DNA of 64,000 nucleotides from NCBI RefSeq assembly GCF_040954835.1, contig NC_090698.1:5082501-5146500 (forward strand), given 5' to 3'. Below the pieces are notes generated by a model. The model was not told where the DNA came from. It searched no databases and worked only from the letters and a program-made list of their open reading frames with translations. The DNA is from Lepisosteus oculatus (lineage: Eukaryota > Chordata > Actinopteri > Semionotiformes > Lepisosteidae). The translations under genes and the position numbers were made by a program. Shown here in pieces: positions 25,756 to 37,042 of the stretch. How positions within the stretch are numbered: the first letter of the stretch is position 1; each line of letters starts with the position of its first letter.

Positions 25756-26361
25756 TTTAATTCAATTTAGGGACCAGGACTACGGAGGGAAGCCCCAGAG
25801 TTCGAGATCACGCACCAGTGCAAGAGCAGCATGCCTTTAAGAAACAGCACATACGTCACGAGGGCTACTCATGACAATGGCCTCCTCATTCATCACACAG
25901 CTCTTTCAGGAACAAGCACCTGAATAATTTACTCCACAACAGAACAGTCAATTAAAGAATTAAGATGTTCCAGCCTTGTAACGGAGGACTGCATAGACTT
26001 CGTCCCAGCCCTCAGAAAACCTGGGCCGCCCAAAGAGATCCGAGCACGATAAGGCACCAGACAGAAGTGGTATTTCCCTGACTCTCAGTCCCAAACCGAC
26101 TCTCACTACCTGTTCCTGTTAGTCAAATGCTACAGCCAAAACAATTCCAAAATTGAAAAGGCCATTTTTATAACTCTACCATGCTTTACAGCTAAATATA
26201 CAGTATCTGGAAAGTCTGAGCTGCACACCACAAGACTAGAGTTCCCCAAAGAGACACCAGTGATGGGAAAGCTCACGATTCTAGACCTTCCCTATTCCAG
26301 TTCTTCCAGCTTTAGCTTTTTATGTTCAACCTCCTCCTAACTGGCATTAGAAAGACAAGAC

Positions 26362-26473
26362 TAATTTCAGGAGATAAGGATTTTCACTGATGGAGAAGGC
26401 TTACAATTGAGCAGCTTCAGTAATTCTGAAGGAACAGGAAAAGGTTTATTCCATGCTGACAAGAAAAGAGACA
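26362..26473 (+). repeat. Left arm of a 112-bp perfect inverted repeat
   Basis: Exactly reverse-complementary to 27400–27511. The arm includes a 'catggaataaacc' motif (on its complement) that also appears in other repeats of the window. See the findings. Confidence 0.9.
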
Positions 26474-27399
26474 GTGTAGTGTAAAAGTGAGCACGTTTAG
26501 AGGAACGCCATAGCTTACATGCTTTCACTTTTTTGCGAACGTGAAATGAAACCACTCCGCCCACATCGTGCCCAATTCCCACACGCAGATTCATTTTATG
26601 AATGTGTTCGACAGGTCAATGCAAGGAGGCAAAGCACAAGAGGCATGCAGATCCAGTCCTGCAGGGCCACAGTGTCTGTGGGTTTTTGTTCCACCTCAGA
26701 CTGAAGATTTCAAACACCTTCAAGTGCCGACTTAGAGACGCAGAAGAAAGGACAATTCTGACAGGCAAGGACAGGACCTCTGCACCTACGGTCTCATGTT
26801 TAATGGAGTGCTTACTCTTCAGCTATTCTTTACTACTAATTAAAGACTCCCACATCCTCCGAATTTCATACAGGAAGGAATATATACAGGCTGACTTCAT
26901 CAGCACAGCTGATGTCATTCTGCAATTCCTGCTTAGTAATACTATCAAAGTGCAGGCTCTCCTGTGTAATCTCTCTGCCAAATGGTGGAGTGTCGCAAGA
27001 CATCTGTGTACTGTAGTGTTCTATATGCAGCACTGCCTGGCTTTTTCGAGAGCTGGTGTGTTGGAATTGACATGCAAAAGTAACACAACCTATCCTAAGT
27101 TTATAAATCATGCCATCATTCACAATATTACTGTAGAAGGACATAACCCAAAGTAATGTGTTGCAAATCTTCTCAAAATTAACGCTTTAGATTTCAAGCT
27201 GACAGATGGTATACAGGGAGTGATTTATGCTGAAGCAGACGGTGTGAGGAAACTCCACAGTTCAGGTGGTGGGAAACCAATGTACAGAAGGAAGTAATAA
27301 AACAACTGCATTGCATCCATGCGGCACATCCATTGCAATAACTATGATTATCCCACTAGAACTATCAAGCGGTAATTGCATCAGAAATTCAAAATGTTG

Positions 27400-27511
27400 T
27401 GTCTCTTTTCTTGTCAGCATGGAATAAACCTTTTCCTGTTCCTTCAGAATTACTGAAGCTGCTCAATTGTAAGCCTTCTCCATCAGTGAAAATCCTTATC
27501 TCCTGAAATTA
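27400..27511 (-). repeat. Right arm of a 112-bp perfect inverted repeat
   Basis: Mirror of 26362–26473, 926 bp away. The repeat motif 'tcagcatggaataaacc' continues outward from this arm into 'gaattcaaaatgttg', so this copy keeps more of the dispersed element than the left arm. Confidence 0.9.
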
Positions 27512-27599
27512 AAAAAAAAATGCAAATTCCCAATTGAAAACAACCATTTCACTGGAAACAGGTGAGTCAAGGAATGTATAGATCATCCATTCTTTATTT

Positions 27600-27735
27600 G
27601 AAACCAGTTATTCTGACAGCCCAGTCCTAGCCAGAAAGCCCAGGGCACAAGACAGGATGCCAGTCCCTGGGAGGGCACACACACACACAATTTTGAGAAA
27701 CCAATTAACCTCATCAACTGGGGCTCTCGAGGACT
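27600..27735 (+). repeat. Fragment of an interspersed fish repeat
   Basis: 'gatgccagtccctgggagggc', a CA run and 'ccaattaacctcatcaactg' are in the same order as in the longer copy at 28130–28482. Confidence 0.45.
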
Positions 27736-28129
27736 GGAGACCCCTAACGTCAAACTACCCCCCCAGCAGTTCCACCCCCGCCTTCTTTTTTTTTTTACCT
27801 TGTAGCCTACAATTCATAACAAGGGGGAGTGAGAACTACACCAAAATGTTTTACAAATCTGATCATAGACCTTGGTCAAACTGAGACAATACGCTCTGCA
27901 CAAGACCCTGAGTAATTCTCCCTCTCGTACAGAGCTGAGAGCCGTCAGGCTGGACCTGGGATCAGTTCCACTTTTCAGGTATTCTGGCAGCACTGACCAC
28001 AGCCCGCCAGCTTTTCACTTTTTACCCACGGCCCTCTGTGCTTAGATAAGGGCAGTGGTCCTGGAGGGCCTAACCCCTGCGGGTTTTTGTTCCAGCCCGA
28101 GTTGTCAAATCCAAACATTTTCTAAGCAC

Positions 28130-28482
28130 TTCATCCACTTCAGTGTTGCGGGGAAGCTGGATTCTATCCCCAAAACCTTCGGATGCGAGGCAGGATACAC
28201 CTCGGATGGGACGCCAGTCCATCACAGGGCAGACAGACACAAACACAAACACACACACACTCATACCAAGCCCGGTTTTCCCAGTAGCCAATTAGCCCAG
28301 CAGCACTGTACAGTATGTCTTTGGGCTCTGGGAGGAAACCAGAGCACCCAGCGGGAAACCCAAGCAAACACAGGGAGAACCTACAGACTCCACACGGATA
28401 ACATCCCAGGTACAGAATTAAACCCAGGGCCCCAGCGCTGTGAGGCAGAAATGCTAACCCCTGCGCCACCATGCCGCTGAGT
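28130..28482 (+). repeat. Interspersed fish repeat, near full length
   Basis: Recognisable phrases in order: 'cggatgggacgccagtccat', a (CA)n stretch, 'gggctctgggaggaaacc', 'aaacacagggagaacctac', 'cagggccccagcgctgtgag' and 'gctaacccctgcgccacc'. This is a very common fish dispersed repeat. I do not assign it to a named family. Confidence 0.6.
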
Positions 28483-30781
28483 CATCAAATAATTAACCTA
28501 ATTATTTTCATTAAATACTGCGTAACAAAAGAAATGTATCACTTTAAACTAACAAAATTCACAAAGTTTCCAAGAAAATGAAGCCTCTTTTAGTAACGGG
28601 TGCACTGACATTTTGTGGAACAGATAAGACATTGGTAAAGTCACTATGCTGATTATTAGTTGTTATAAAGAGAGTGTCTACAGCAAAAGTCTCAGACTAC
28701 TAGTAAAGTATGTGGCCACCTTGGAAAACAATACAAGCTTCCCAGCTATGAGATACTTTACACCAGGGTACAGATGCAGCTTGGGGGGTATTTTGTCAAT
28801 TTTCTCTAGTAGAGCCTGGACAAGCATGTGCTAATTCACTGCTTGTACCATAAAATGTTATACATCATCCCACTGCGACCCCCAAGACTTAAAAGGGCAC
28901 CAGGCTTGAAATTCAACAGGTCAAATCTGGTCATCGCCTGTAACCAATGCTCTCTCTACTGCGGTTTAGTGCTTACACGGCAGTCAAAATCCCTCATGTA
29001 GATCACAGTCGGTCGGGAATGGTCAATTAAACAAAATACTGCCAAAAAACATTTCATATCCAAAATCTGTACAACTTTCCAACAGAAACACAGAGTAACA
29101 AGTTTCTTTTCATGCTCAGTATAAAAGGAGGAATTTACTTAAGGTCTTTTACAGTGGATTGCTCCAAATATTCTGGATATTAAAGGAACTGTGCAGTGAC
29201 CTGTACACCTCCTCAGTGCCTCGTCAGAGGTATGACAATCATGAGAAATGATTAGATCAACAATGCAACAGAGCTCAGGTGATCCCAGAGGCCCTTCAGA
29301 CACAAAGTCCCCCAGGAAGAGAGTTTGAGACCTCTGGATTAGGCCTCTTTGATTCTGACTCTACTAAAGCTACTGTGTAAAACCCTTCTTCTCATTCCTA
29401 ACAAGCTCAGTGCTACTTCAGTGAACCAATTACTGATTATTAACCTAGACAAGACAACCATGATCTCTATTCCCTGATTGAAACCCCAGGACAAACTCAA
29501 TTGCTAGGTGCTCACTAGGACTTCAGTGGGAATCACCTTGTCCCAAGTCATCGAACAGACCTCTGAGCAAAGAAGTAACCGCGTTTGGAAAGTGTGCGTT
29601 ATCAGAACTTCTCATTTAAAATGTTTCTGAGCAGCATTTCAGTCTCCAGCGCCGGAGTTAAGTCACAACATGTTAACAGAAACTTATGTCTCTTATAACT
29701 TGGCCAAAGTCCATGCTGTACACCGCCGACAACAATATGGGCCACAAATAACACTGTTGCCAATACAAGCCCAAACCAGTACAGCACTGAGACCGACAAA
29801 CACCCTGCTTCAGCGTGGTCACCAAATAGTAGTATTTTTCTAAAGGTACAGAGTCATCAACACTTCATCTGAAGTTATGGCTAAAAAAGAAGATTCATTT
29901 TCAGGCCGGAGTTTCCTTCCACAAGAGAATCAGATGCGTGTGTAACCGAAGTTAAACAGAAACCCCACACACATGCAGCTCACATCATTTTGGGGAACAA
30001 GGACAAACGACACTGTTGGGAGCACTTCCTCAAACCTGAGCCACCAACTTCTCCGAAAAGGGGAAGAGCCTTGCAGTAAACAAAATATAGTTTACCATGT
30101 ATAACGCTGCTAGGATTCCGCAAAGGCATGTATTTAATCTTAAATCACCGATGATCAGCACACAAGAGGGTCTCAATACTCTCATTGTGGGTACAGTCAG
30201 ATACAGAGTGCCTTGTTGTATCAGTCGTTCACTACGGGACTCCAAAACTCGACTAAAATACCTTTCCCTTAGATACAAGTCCCCATCTGACGATATCGAT
30301 CCGTGACACATACATTGATTTAATGACAGGACATTCTCGCTGTCAGCTAATGTATTTTTAACTCTCAGAAAACGTCAAAATGCCTTCCGTTTTCCTTCCT
30401 GTTATGATCCATTTCTATCGATCTCATGACGGCTGTGTGGATACAGTACTTTCGATTTTGCAAAAGGTATCGGATTTTTTTGTTAAGTTTTGCACCATAT
30501 TGTATCAACTCGTCACACAGCAACCCGGAACATGACAAGCAATATCGGCCATAGCAATTTCACCTAAGGGCTATAATATATTTAAAAAGCTGTGTATTCA
30601 ACTGTTGTTTTATTCGATTAAAAAAAGACACAAGTAACGCTCGAGCGGGGCTTATTTTTAAAAGAGAGCTAACAAATTTGAGAACAGATCATCCGTTGCT
30701 ACACCAATGAATCTAACTGTTTCAAAATACGAAAAAACACAAATGATCGCCTTAAAAAAAAAATTCTCTCCCCAGTCTTAC

Positions 30782-31040
30782 CTCGGCAATATGTATTCCC
30801 GGATTAGCCCGCTGCCCGGGCAGATCTTCCAACCGCGACGGAGAGTCTTTCTCCCGGTGAAGCGATAAATCCAACCCCCTGCTTCGGCCTGCTCTCTCTC
30901 ACCACAACAAACTGCAAAGCAAATAAGATCGAGGTGAGGTAGGTCTGTGTGCGTGTGTGTTGGAACGGGGGGGGGGGGTCCTTCACAAGGCAGAAGTAAG
31001 ATGTGTAAATATGGACTTATTTGATGTCCCCCCCCCACTT
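30782..31040 (-). other. FBXO46: Probable non-coding exon 1 of FBXO46
   Basis: On the minus strand the exon ends GCCGAG|GTAAGAC, a near-perfect donor. It sits in GC-rich promoter-like DNA. The 5' end is a guess. FBXO46 in mammals likewise has an untranslated first exon far upstream. Confidence 0.5.
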
Positions 31041-31049
31041 GTATCTTCG

Positions 31050-31330
31050 TTAATTCAATTCAAAGGAGCCCGCTGCCATCCCCGGTACCGTAGGTCTTCG
31101 TCCGCGTTTTTGGAACCGCACGTATGGAACGGCAGCAGGACCGTTCCCCTAGTCTTGTACAGTAACGTACAGGGCCTCTACTATGGAGGGTTGCGATAAT
31201 CAAAATAATCGAGCAGCCACAGCGTAGAGGAAGGCCATGTTGTTGACAGGCAGCACCACAGGGCCAGCAGCCAATAGCAGAGCAGAGTCGACGGCGTGCC
31301 CATATATGGCAGCAGCCGAGACCCCCCCCC
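31050..31330 (-). promoter_or_regulatory. FBXO46: FBXO46 promoter region with a CArG box and CCAAT box
   Basis: GC- and CpG-rich DNA upstream of the probable first exon. It includes a perfect CArG box CCATATATGG (31300–31309) and a CCAAT motif near 31271. Confidence 0.4.
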
Positions 31331-31770
31331 CTCCCCTCCCCCGTGCAACCTAGGGTGTCTTGCAGACGGTCAGCTGAACGTGCTGTTGTGCAAATCGTTC
31401 CAAAAATATATGCACTAGCATAACCTTTAAACGTTTCTAATAACTGAAAGGCGCACCCCACACCACATTAAGTGGTGCACAGCAGCTCACTGGCGGTGCC
31501 GCACAACGACCCACCGTTACCGACACGGAAGAAAATTGTGTGCCTTTGTGAGATGCGCCCGTTTCCATTTTGTGATATGGTTGTGCGGCTGGGAGGCAGG
31601 CTCTCTCTTGAGTCGTGCGTGTGGTTCTTGGGCACTTGGCAGGGTCCCACTGTCAGCCACGACCCCGGGGAAGGTGTTCCTCCAAAGTTACCTGGATCCA
31701 AGGCGCGTTTGGGTGAAATACAATATAGGAGGGCTGAGGTCCCACTGCCTGTGTCTTAGTGAGGCAACCC

Positions 31771-32050
31771 TAGATAAGATAAGATCACTTTATTGGCCAT
31801 ATACGATTTCTTGTATGAGGAATTTGTCTTTTCGCAGACCCCAGCTTGCTCTCCATGAGACACACAGACAGGGAGAGAAGCTTTGGGTCAGAGTGCAGGG
31901 TCAGCCATTTATACAGCACCCCTGCAGCAGCTGGGGTTAAGGGCCTTGCTCAGGGGCCCAACAGAGTAGGGTTCCTCTGCCGGCCACAGGATTTGAACCA
32001 GCAACCTTCCAGCCATGGGCACAGGCACAGATCCTCAGCCTCAGCCCCCT
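31771..32050 (-). repeat. tRNA-derived SINE, near full-length copy
   Basis: The minus-strand head reads GGCTGGAAGGTTGCTGGTTC, followed by the body shared with 24777–25053 and a tail ending CAATAAAGTGATCTTATC. Confidence 0.75.
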
Positions 32051-32060
32051 ATAAAGCACT

Positions 32061-32136
32061 TGGGGATACTGGGGGATTGAACCAGGACCACATACAGGAC
32101 ATGCGAAGCATGCATTCTACCACTGAGCTACCACTG
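32061..32136 (-). pseudogene. tRNA-Ala-like pseudogene
   Basis: The minus strand reads TAGCTCAGTGGTAGAATGC, ATGCTTCGCATG (anticodon arm of tRNA-Ala, anticodon CGC), GGTTCAATCC (T loop) and TATCCCCA at the end. There is an insertion after the anticodon stem and a small duplication in the D-arm (CTCAGTGGTAG twice). It is not a working gene by sequence. Confidence 0.6.
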
Positions 32137-32184
32137 AGCACTTCCAGCCTTCTAGACAAGAGACTAATCTGTTCATTTCATATG

Positions 32185-32300
32185 GGAAACACATATGAAA
32201 TGAACACACACCTGAAGAAGGCTCCACGGCCGAAACGTTGTGTTCTCTTTCTTCTTTTTTTCAGCATGGAATAAACCTATTACTTGTTCCTGTTCATTTC
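32185..32300 (+). repeat. Retroelement end with 'gaaacgttgtg' motif
   Basis: It reads 'cacctgaagaaggctccac', 'ggccgaaacgttgtg' and 'cagcatggaataaacc'. This end is common in fish genomes and is related to pieces at 27388–27440 and 32555–32640 (inverted). Confidence 0.5.
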
Positions 32301-32596
32301 ATAGTTTGCCTGCAGAACAGCTTCCTAATTCCCTGTGCAGGTTAGATTTCTGGTCGGTGTACTTACAACACTAATACCACACTGGCAATGTTGCCTTTAT
32401 CTGATATGTGGATCTGCTCTAATAGAAAAGCATTCCTCAGATGAACAATTATATTATCTGTATGAAAATATTCTGCTGTTCCTTCCCAGAGTTCCAAGCA
32501 GGATAGCCTATAGTCGAGCTGAAGCTCTGCTGTCTGTTTTGGCCAGAGATGGAGGTACAGTACTGCAGATCTTCATTCCACGCTGACAAGCAGACA

Positions 32597-33185
32597 GGAG
32601 AAACAACATTTCAGCTGCGGAGCCATCTTCAGAGCTCCGTGAAGTTGCACCCCCTACAGACAGCACAAACGATGAAACCCACCTCATTCGTTAGAGCTAC
32701 GTTTGTGCCGGTTTGTGCCATTGAAAGTAACTTCCCAGCTTCTTTCTTTCCCGAGATATAGCACCTTCTTTTTTGGGGGTGTGATGTCACTCAGCCCCCC
32801 TACAACTGATCAAAGGATCACAATTGAAAGATCTGGTGGTCGTGAACTTGCTGTTTTTGTATGGTGCCAACCGCACAGAGTGACGTCACGGCCAGAAAAA
32901 AGAAGGCGCTATATTGAAATGTAAAACATCCACCCCCACCCGACCAGACAGACTCGGAAAACAAATTGCATCCATTGTTTTCATCACATCCAGTAATTTA
33001 AGTACCGATTTAGTTGGTACCTGTAAATGTCCTTGTGGATAGTCACGATAGTAGATTACCCGATAAAACAGGGCGCTATATCTCGGAAACAAAAGCAGCA
33101 CAAACGCAGCACTAACAATTGCAGTGGGTTTCATCGTTTGTGCTGTTTCTGAGGTAGAGGGGGACTTCATGGACCTGGACAAGCA
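32597..33185. repeat. Fold-back cluster of a dispersed repeat
   Basis: The left arm (about 32634–32780) and the right arm (about 33058–33185) are homologous in opposite orientation; both contain 'cagcacaaacgatgaaaccc'. Inner pieces at 32760–32800 and 32877–32915 are also inverted, around 'gatgtcactc' and 'gagtgacgtcac'. A third copy in right-arm orientation is at 34385–34520. Confidence 0.6.
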
Positions 33186-33260
33186 AATATGTCCTGGGTC
33201 ATTACATTGCAGACTGCAGAAGACACGACTTCACCTGGGAGAAATCCGACGATCTAACAA

Positions 33261-33543
33261 AGGCAGTGTGGCTAAGGATCTGCGCTTGTGACTGGAAGGT
33301 TGCTGGTTCAAATCCCGCAGCTGGCAGAGGAATCCTACTCCATTGGGCCCCTGAGCAAGGCCCTTAACCCCAACTGCTCCAGGTGTGCTGTACAATGGCT
33401 GACCCTGCGCTCTGACCCCAGGCTCTCTCCCTGTCTGTGTGTCTGTGTCTCATGGAAAGCAAGCTGGGGTCTGTGAAAAGATCATTCCTAATGCATGAAA
33501 TTGTAAAGGGTTAATAAAGTGATGTTATTATTATGATGATGAT
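33261..33543 (+). repeat. tRNA-derived SINE, full-length copy
   Basis: Same family as 24777–25053: the head has GGTTCAAATCC, the body 'gggcccctgagcaaggccc', and the tail 'taataaagtgatgttatt', followed by a TGA-rich run. Confidence 0.75.
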
Positions 33544-34384
33544 ATCTGTGTCTTCAGAGGTCAAGGCGTGCCCTCATGCTGTATTCTACACCAAGGGCTG
33601 ACCAGGAACACACAGATAAAAGGACTGTGAGCTCATCGTTTCATGTTTGCGCATAAGACCCCTGTAAATACAAACACGTGGATAACGCCAGTTTTTCAGA
33701 GAACCTAGACATATTTTCACTTCTGTTCTGTGAAAATAAGAATATTTTGCAGTATTACCGCGGTCTGCATGTGTGAGACGGTAGACTCTTGTTTCTCGCA
33801 TGTGTTATGAACTGTGTAAACTTTGTACATAGTGCCCCCTTAATAAAGTCCTGAATTACTGGTTCCCTTTCACTTTGGCGAATGTGCATGTGCTTTGAAT
33901 AAAAAAAAGCATCAATGGTTCAGAAAGTTGCAAAGTCAAGTCTTTTAAAATACGTGGCTCGACAGACAGGTCGAATCTTCACACGTCCCTTGACGCCTGT
34001 GTTTATGTGAGAAGGAGACAATGCGAAACCTTTTACTTCTTCAGATTTCTAAAAAAGGACACTGCTATGACGTACAGTACGTGTTCATTAAAGCCTCTTT
34101 GTAAGAGCATACAATTGTTTTCTAATGTTCACTTTTTAAGGCTTCACCCTCAGCTCTTCTGATTCGGGTACGATATTGGAACCGAAATTAATTAATTAAT
34201 TTTCCTGTTCACACAAACGCGTAGGAGATAATGATATTAAACGCAAACTCCACCGCTGCACCTTCACCAGGGCAAACAGAGGAACAAACTTGCAGAACTG
34301 TTACTCTCGCGCCGGTAACAGAGCGCTTGAACTCGGCAGACGGGGTCACTGGAGGTCAAACTCGCCGTGCATGGTCACGTGATC

Positions 34385-34520
34385 ACCGGTAAACAAGGCG
34401 CTATATCTCGGGACACAAACAGTACTTTCAACGGCACAAACCGGCACAAACGATTGAGGTGGGTTTCATCGATTGTGCCGTCTGTAGGGGGGCCAGCTTC
34501 ACGGAGCTCATCTTCAGGTG
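34385..34520 (+). repeat. Third copy of the 'ggcgctatatctcgg' repeat
   Basis: It shares 'ggcgctatatctcggg', 'ggtgggtttcatcg' and 'cttcacggagctc' with the fold-back cluster at 32597–33185. Confidence 0.6.
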
Positions 34521-34906
34521 TCACACCTGGAGTGATCTGGCTGTATCAGGTAGAGAGTGAGTTGAGCTGAGCTGCATTTGATCTGTCCCAGTAGCTGCGC
34601 TTTTCAAAGAGTGATTTTGATTGAAAGTAAATGTTCTGTGTTAAAGATCTAGAGGTCAAACCACCAGTTGCCTTTCTGCTTTCCTGCATTGGTGTTGATT
34701 AGACAGTGGTGGATGCCTGGTGTGCTGTATATCTTACTCAAAGTGCCAGGTGCAGGGAGCCACCCCAGGTTACATTACAGACACACTCTACTGCATTTGA
34801 CACTAAGCCTGTAAAGGATCAAGCACAACAAGGCCCCTCAAACCTGTGGTTTTCAATGTGTGCAACATAGGGAGCAATGTGGAACATGTCTTCTAGATGT
34901 AAATAC

Positions 34907-35141
34907 TGTAACGCTTACGGCTGACAGGCACTGTGTAAGAGCCGGCGTACCAGAGCAGGTGACGTCACCGCCCTTCCCTGTGATAGCAGGACTACAGCTA
35001 CTGGGCTGTAGGGAGATCTCTCTTTAGCTCACGGGGCTAGGTCCCTCTTGAGTGACGTGGGAGTCCTGGGTTCGAGCCCCCGACGGTGGGGGGCTGACCT
35101 AATGCAGCAAGGGTGCCCGCCTGAGCCCCCGTTGTGTTACA
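34907..35141 (+). mobile_element. Solo LTR of the tRNA-like TRIM family
   Basis: Begins TGTAACGC and ends TGTTACA, with ATAC on both sides (34903–34906, 35142–35145). It is homologous along its length to the LTRs at 6403–6942, in the opposite orientation in the window, but diverged. It keeps the palindromic CRE TGACGTCA (34960–34967), the A box TAGCTCACGGGG (35025–35036) and the B box GGTTCGAGCCC (35069–35079). The box starts are again 44 nt apart. A solo LTR with its own target duplication shows that the unit behaves as an LTR and undergoes LTR–LTR recombination. Confidence 0.8.
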
Positions 35142-35647
35142 ATACATTAATTTACATCTGTGAAAACTGTTACAGAACCCACCTCCTCTTTTTCAAATAG
35201 CAAAGGTACTGGAAGTGGAACTACAGGACTTAAGACAGCAATGTGGCTTGTGCCTAGTCAGTACGGAGGTGGCCCACGGGCCCAGTAAGGTGACTGGAGA
35301 TAGAACGATCTTAAAAATAGTGCTGCGTATCGGGCGAGTTTGAACGGGTTTTGGGGAGAAAGGAGTGCAGATAGTTGATTTTAATGCTGGGGTATTCAGT
35401 GCGGATGAGGTAATCCTCCTGTGCGTTTCCTGGCATTAACTGGATAAACAGAATTTTTTTTTTTGCATCCTGTGTTTTATTGGTGGTATTTTTCCATGGT
35501 TTAAAACTGAAAACAAGAAGTTTATTATCTGAGCATATTTTAAAGATAGTATATTATCCTCGTTGTACTATAACCTTATGTATACATTTATTTTAGAAAA
35601 TAGTTTTTTTTTACATTAAGAAGTGAGCTTAGCAGTCGTATCTTCCT

Positions 35648-36092
35648 GCAGCTACAGCAGGTGTGAGCCTGGCCAGTACCTGGAGGGGAGACCTCCTGGA
35701 AAAGCTGAGGCTGCTGCTGGAAGAGGTGTTAGTGGGACCAGCAGGGGGCGCTCACCCTGTGGTCTGTGTGGGTCCTAATATAGTGGCAGGGACAGTGTAG
35801 TGGGTGCCATCTTTTGGATGAGGCGTTAAACTGAGGTCCTGACTGTCAGTGGTCATTAAAGATCCCCGGGCATTTCTCGATAAGAGTAGGGAGTTATCCC
35901 AGTGTCCGGGCCAAATTTCCCCCTTCAACCTTTACTGTGGCCATCACATTGTCCCCGTGTATGATTGGCTTGCACTTGCCCTGCGATGGACTGGCGCCCC
36001 CTCCAGGGCGTACCCTGCCTTGCGCCCGTTGCATGCCGGTAGGCTCCGGCTTCCGTATGGTATAAAGCCGTTTGGCAAATGACATGACATGA
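35648..36092 (+). repeat. 5S-rRNA-derived SINE (SINE3 type), near full length
   Basis: The head reads GTGAGCCTGGCCAGTACCTG then GAGGGGAGACCTCCTGG, matching the 5S rRNA internal promoter region. The body contains 'gaggcgttaaactgaggtcc' and 'ggtcattaaagatccccggg', and the end has 'tgcatgccggtaggctccgg'. Confidence 0.7.
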
Positions 36093-37006
36093 TTAAGAAG
36101 TCGGCTAAAATCGTGAGTACACGGAGTCTGCAGTAGCAAAACATTTCTTAATACGCGACTTGCGAGGGATGTCAGACAACTGTCTTTGCCTAGAGTACAA
36201 AATATATATTTCAAGATAAATGTGGTTTAACTGAATTATTTCACATCGCTTTTCGGGTTTTAACATTAAATATCTAATCGATTTAAAAAAAAAACATTCA
36301 GATATAATTTCTAAATTGTATCTGTATTTCCCACATACATTTAGGACATTGAGTTTGGGAGCTAAATTTCAGAAACAAAACTACAGAATTTACAAAAACA
36401 AATGCTATAAAATTAAAGAGAGACGGCAGTCGTTACGGGCCATAAATATCGTTTCAATCAATTCAGCGAAGCGTTTGTGAATTTCTCCTCATTGCCTAAA
36501 TACCGCATCCGTGACGCTCTGAAGAATGTAACTCGGTAGGAAAAGAGCCACCTTCGTCTGTACGATAGGTCTGCCCATACTTAGTCTTCCAACTATATCA
36601 TCGAAAGTAGTCACTTTCAAAGCTCAATTTTGTCGAGATTTAAAACACGATTGCAAGCGAAGACTGTTGTATCGTCGCTTTCAGCCTATACCTGCTTGAA
36701 CGCCTACAGCGCGCCAGTCGCACGGTCTTCAGAACAAAAACACAGATTTGAACCCAAGACACAGTGCTCACATGTTTCGAATGAGTAAAAAAAAAACAAT
36801 GACTAATTTTAAACAGGTTTGTAGCCTTACGTGAAGTTGGTAAAAATAGAATGAGCACAGGTGATGTTCGAGGAGTGGCGCAGATTTGAATTTAAGAAGA
36901 CTGCGGCGACAATGAAGCGACCGAGGCCGTTTATAAAAATAGTTGCCTGTTTCTTGGGAGGTGATTGTAGGAAAGAGGGAAATCCAGATCTGTCTCCACA
37001 AGCAAT

Positions 37007-37042
<36 letters not shown>

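Larger units (their letters stand above)
22082..30781 (-). other. FBXO46: FBXO46 intron 1
   Basis: This intron of about 8.7 kb runs between the donor at 30781 (GAG|GTAAGA on the minus strand) and the acceptor at 22082. It holds several interspersed repeats, a 12-bp tandem repeat, and a 112-bp inverted repeat pair (26362–26473 and 27400–27511). No coding sequence of another gene was recognised. Confidence 0.5.

Noticed and set aside
26602-27156. 184-codon open frame between the arms of the inverted repeat
   Set aside because: No transposase-like motif (no DDE pattern or zinc finger) and composition like random sequence, so I do not call the structure an autonomous transposon.
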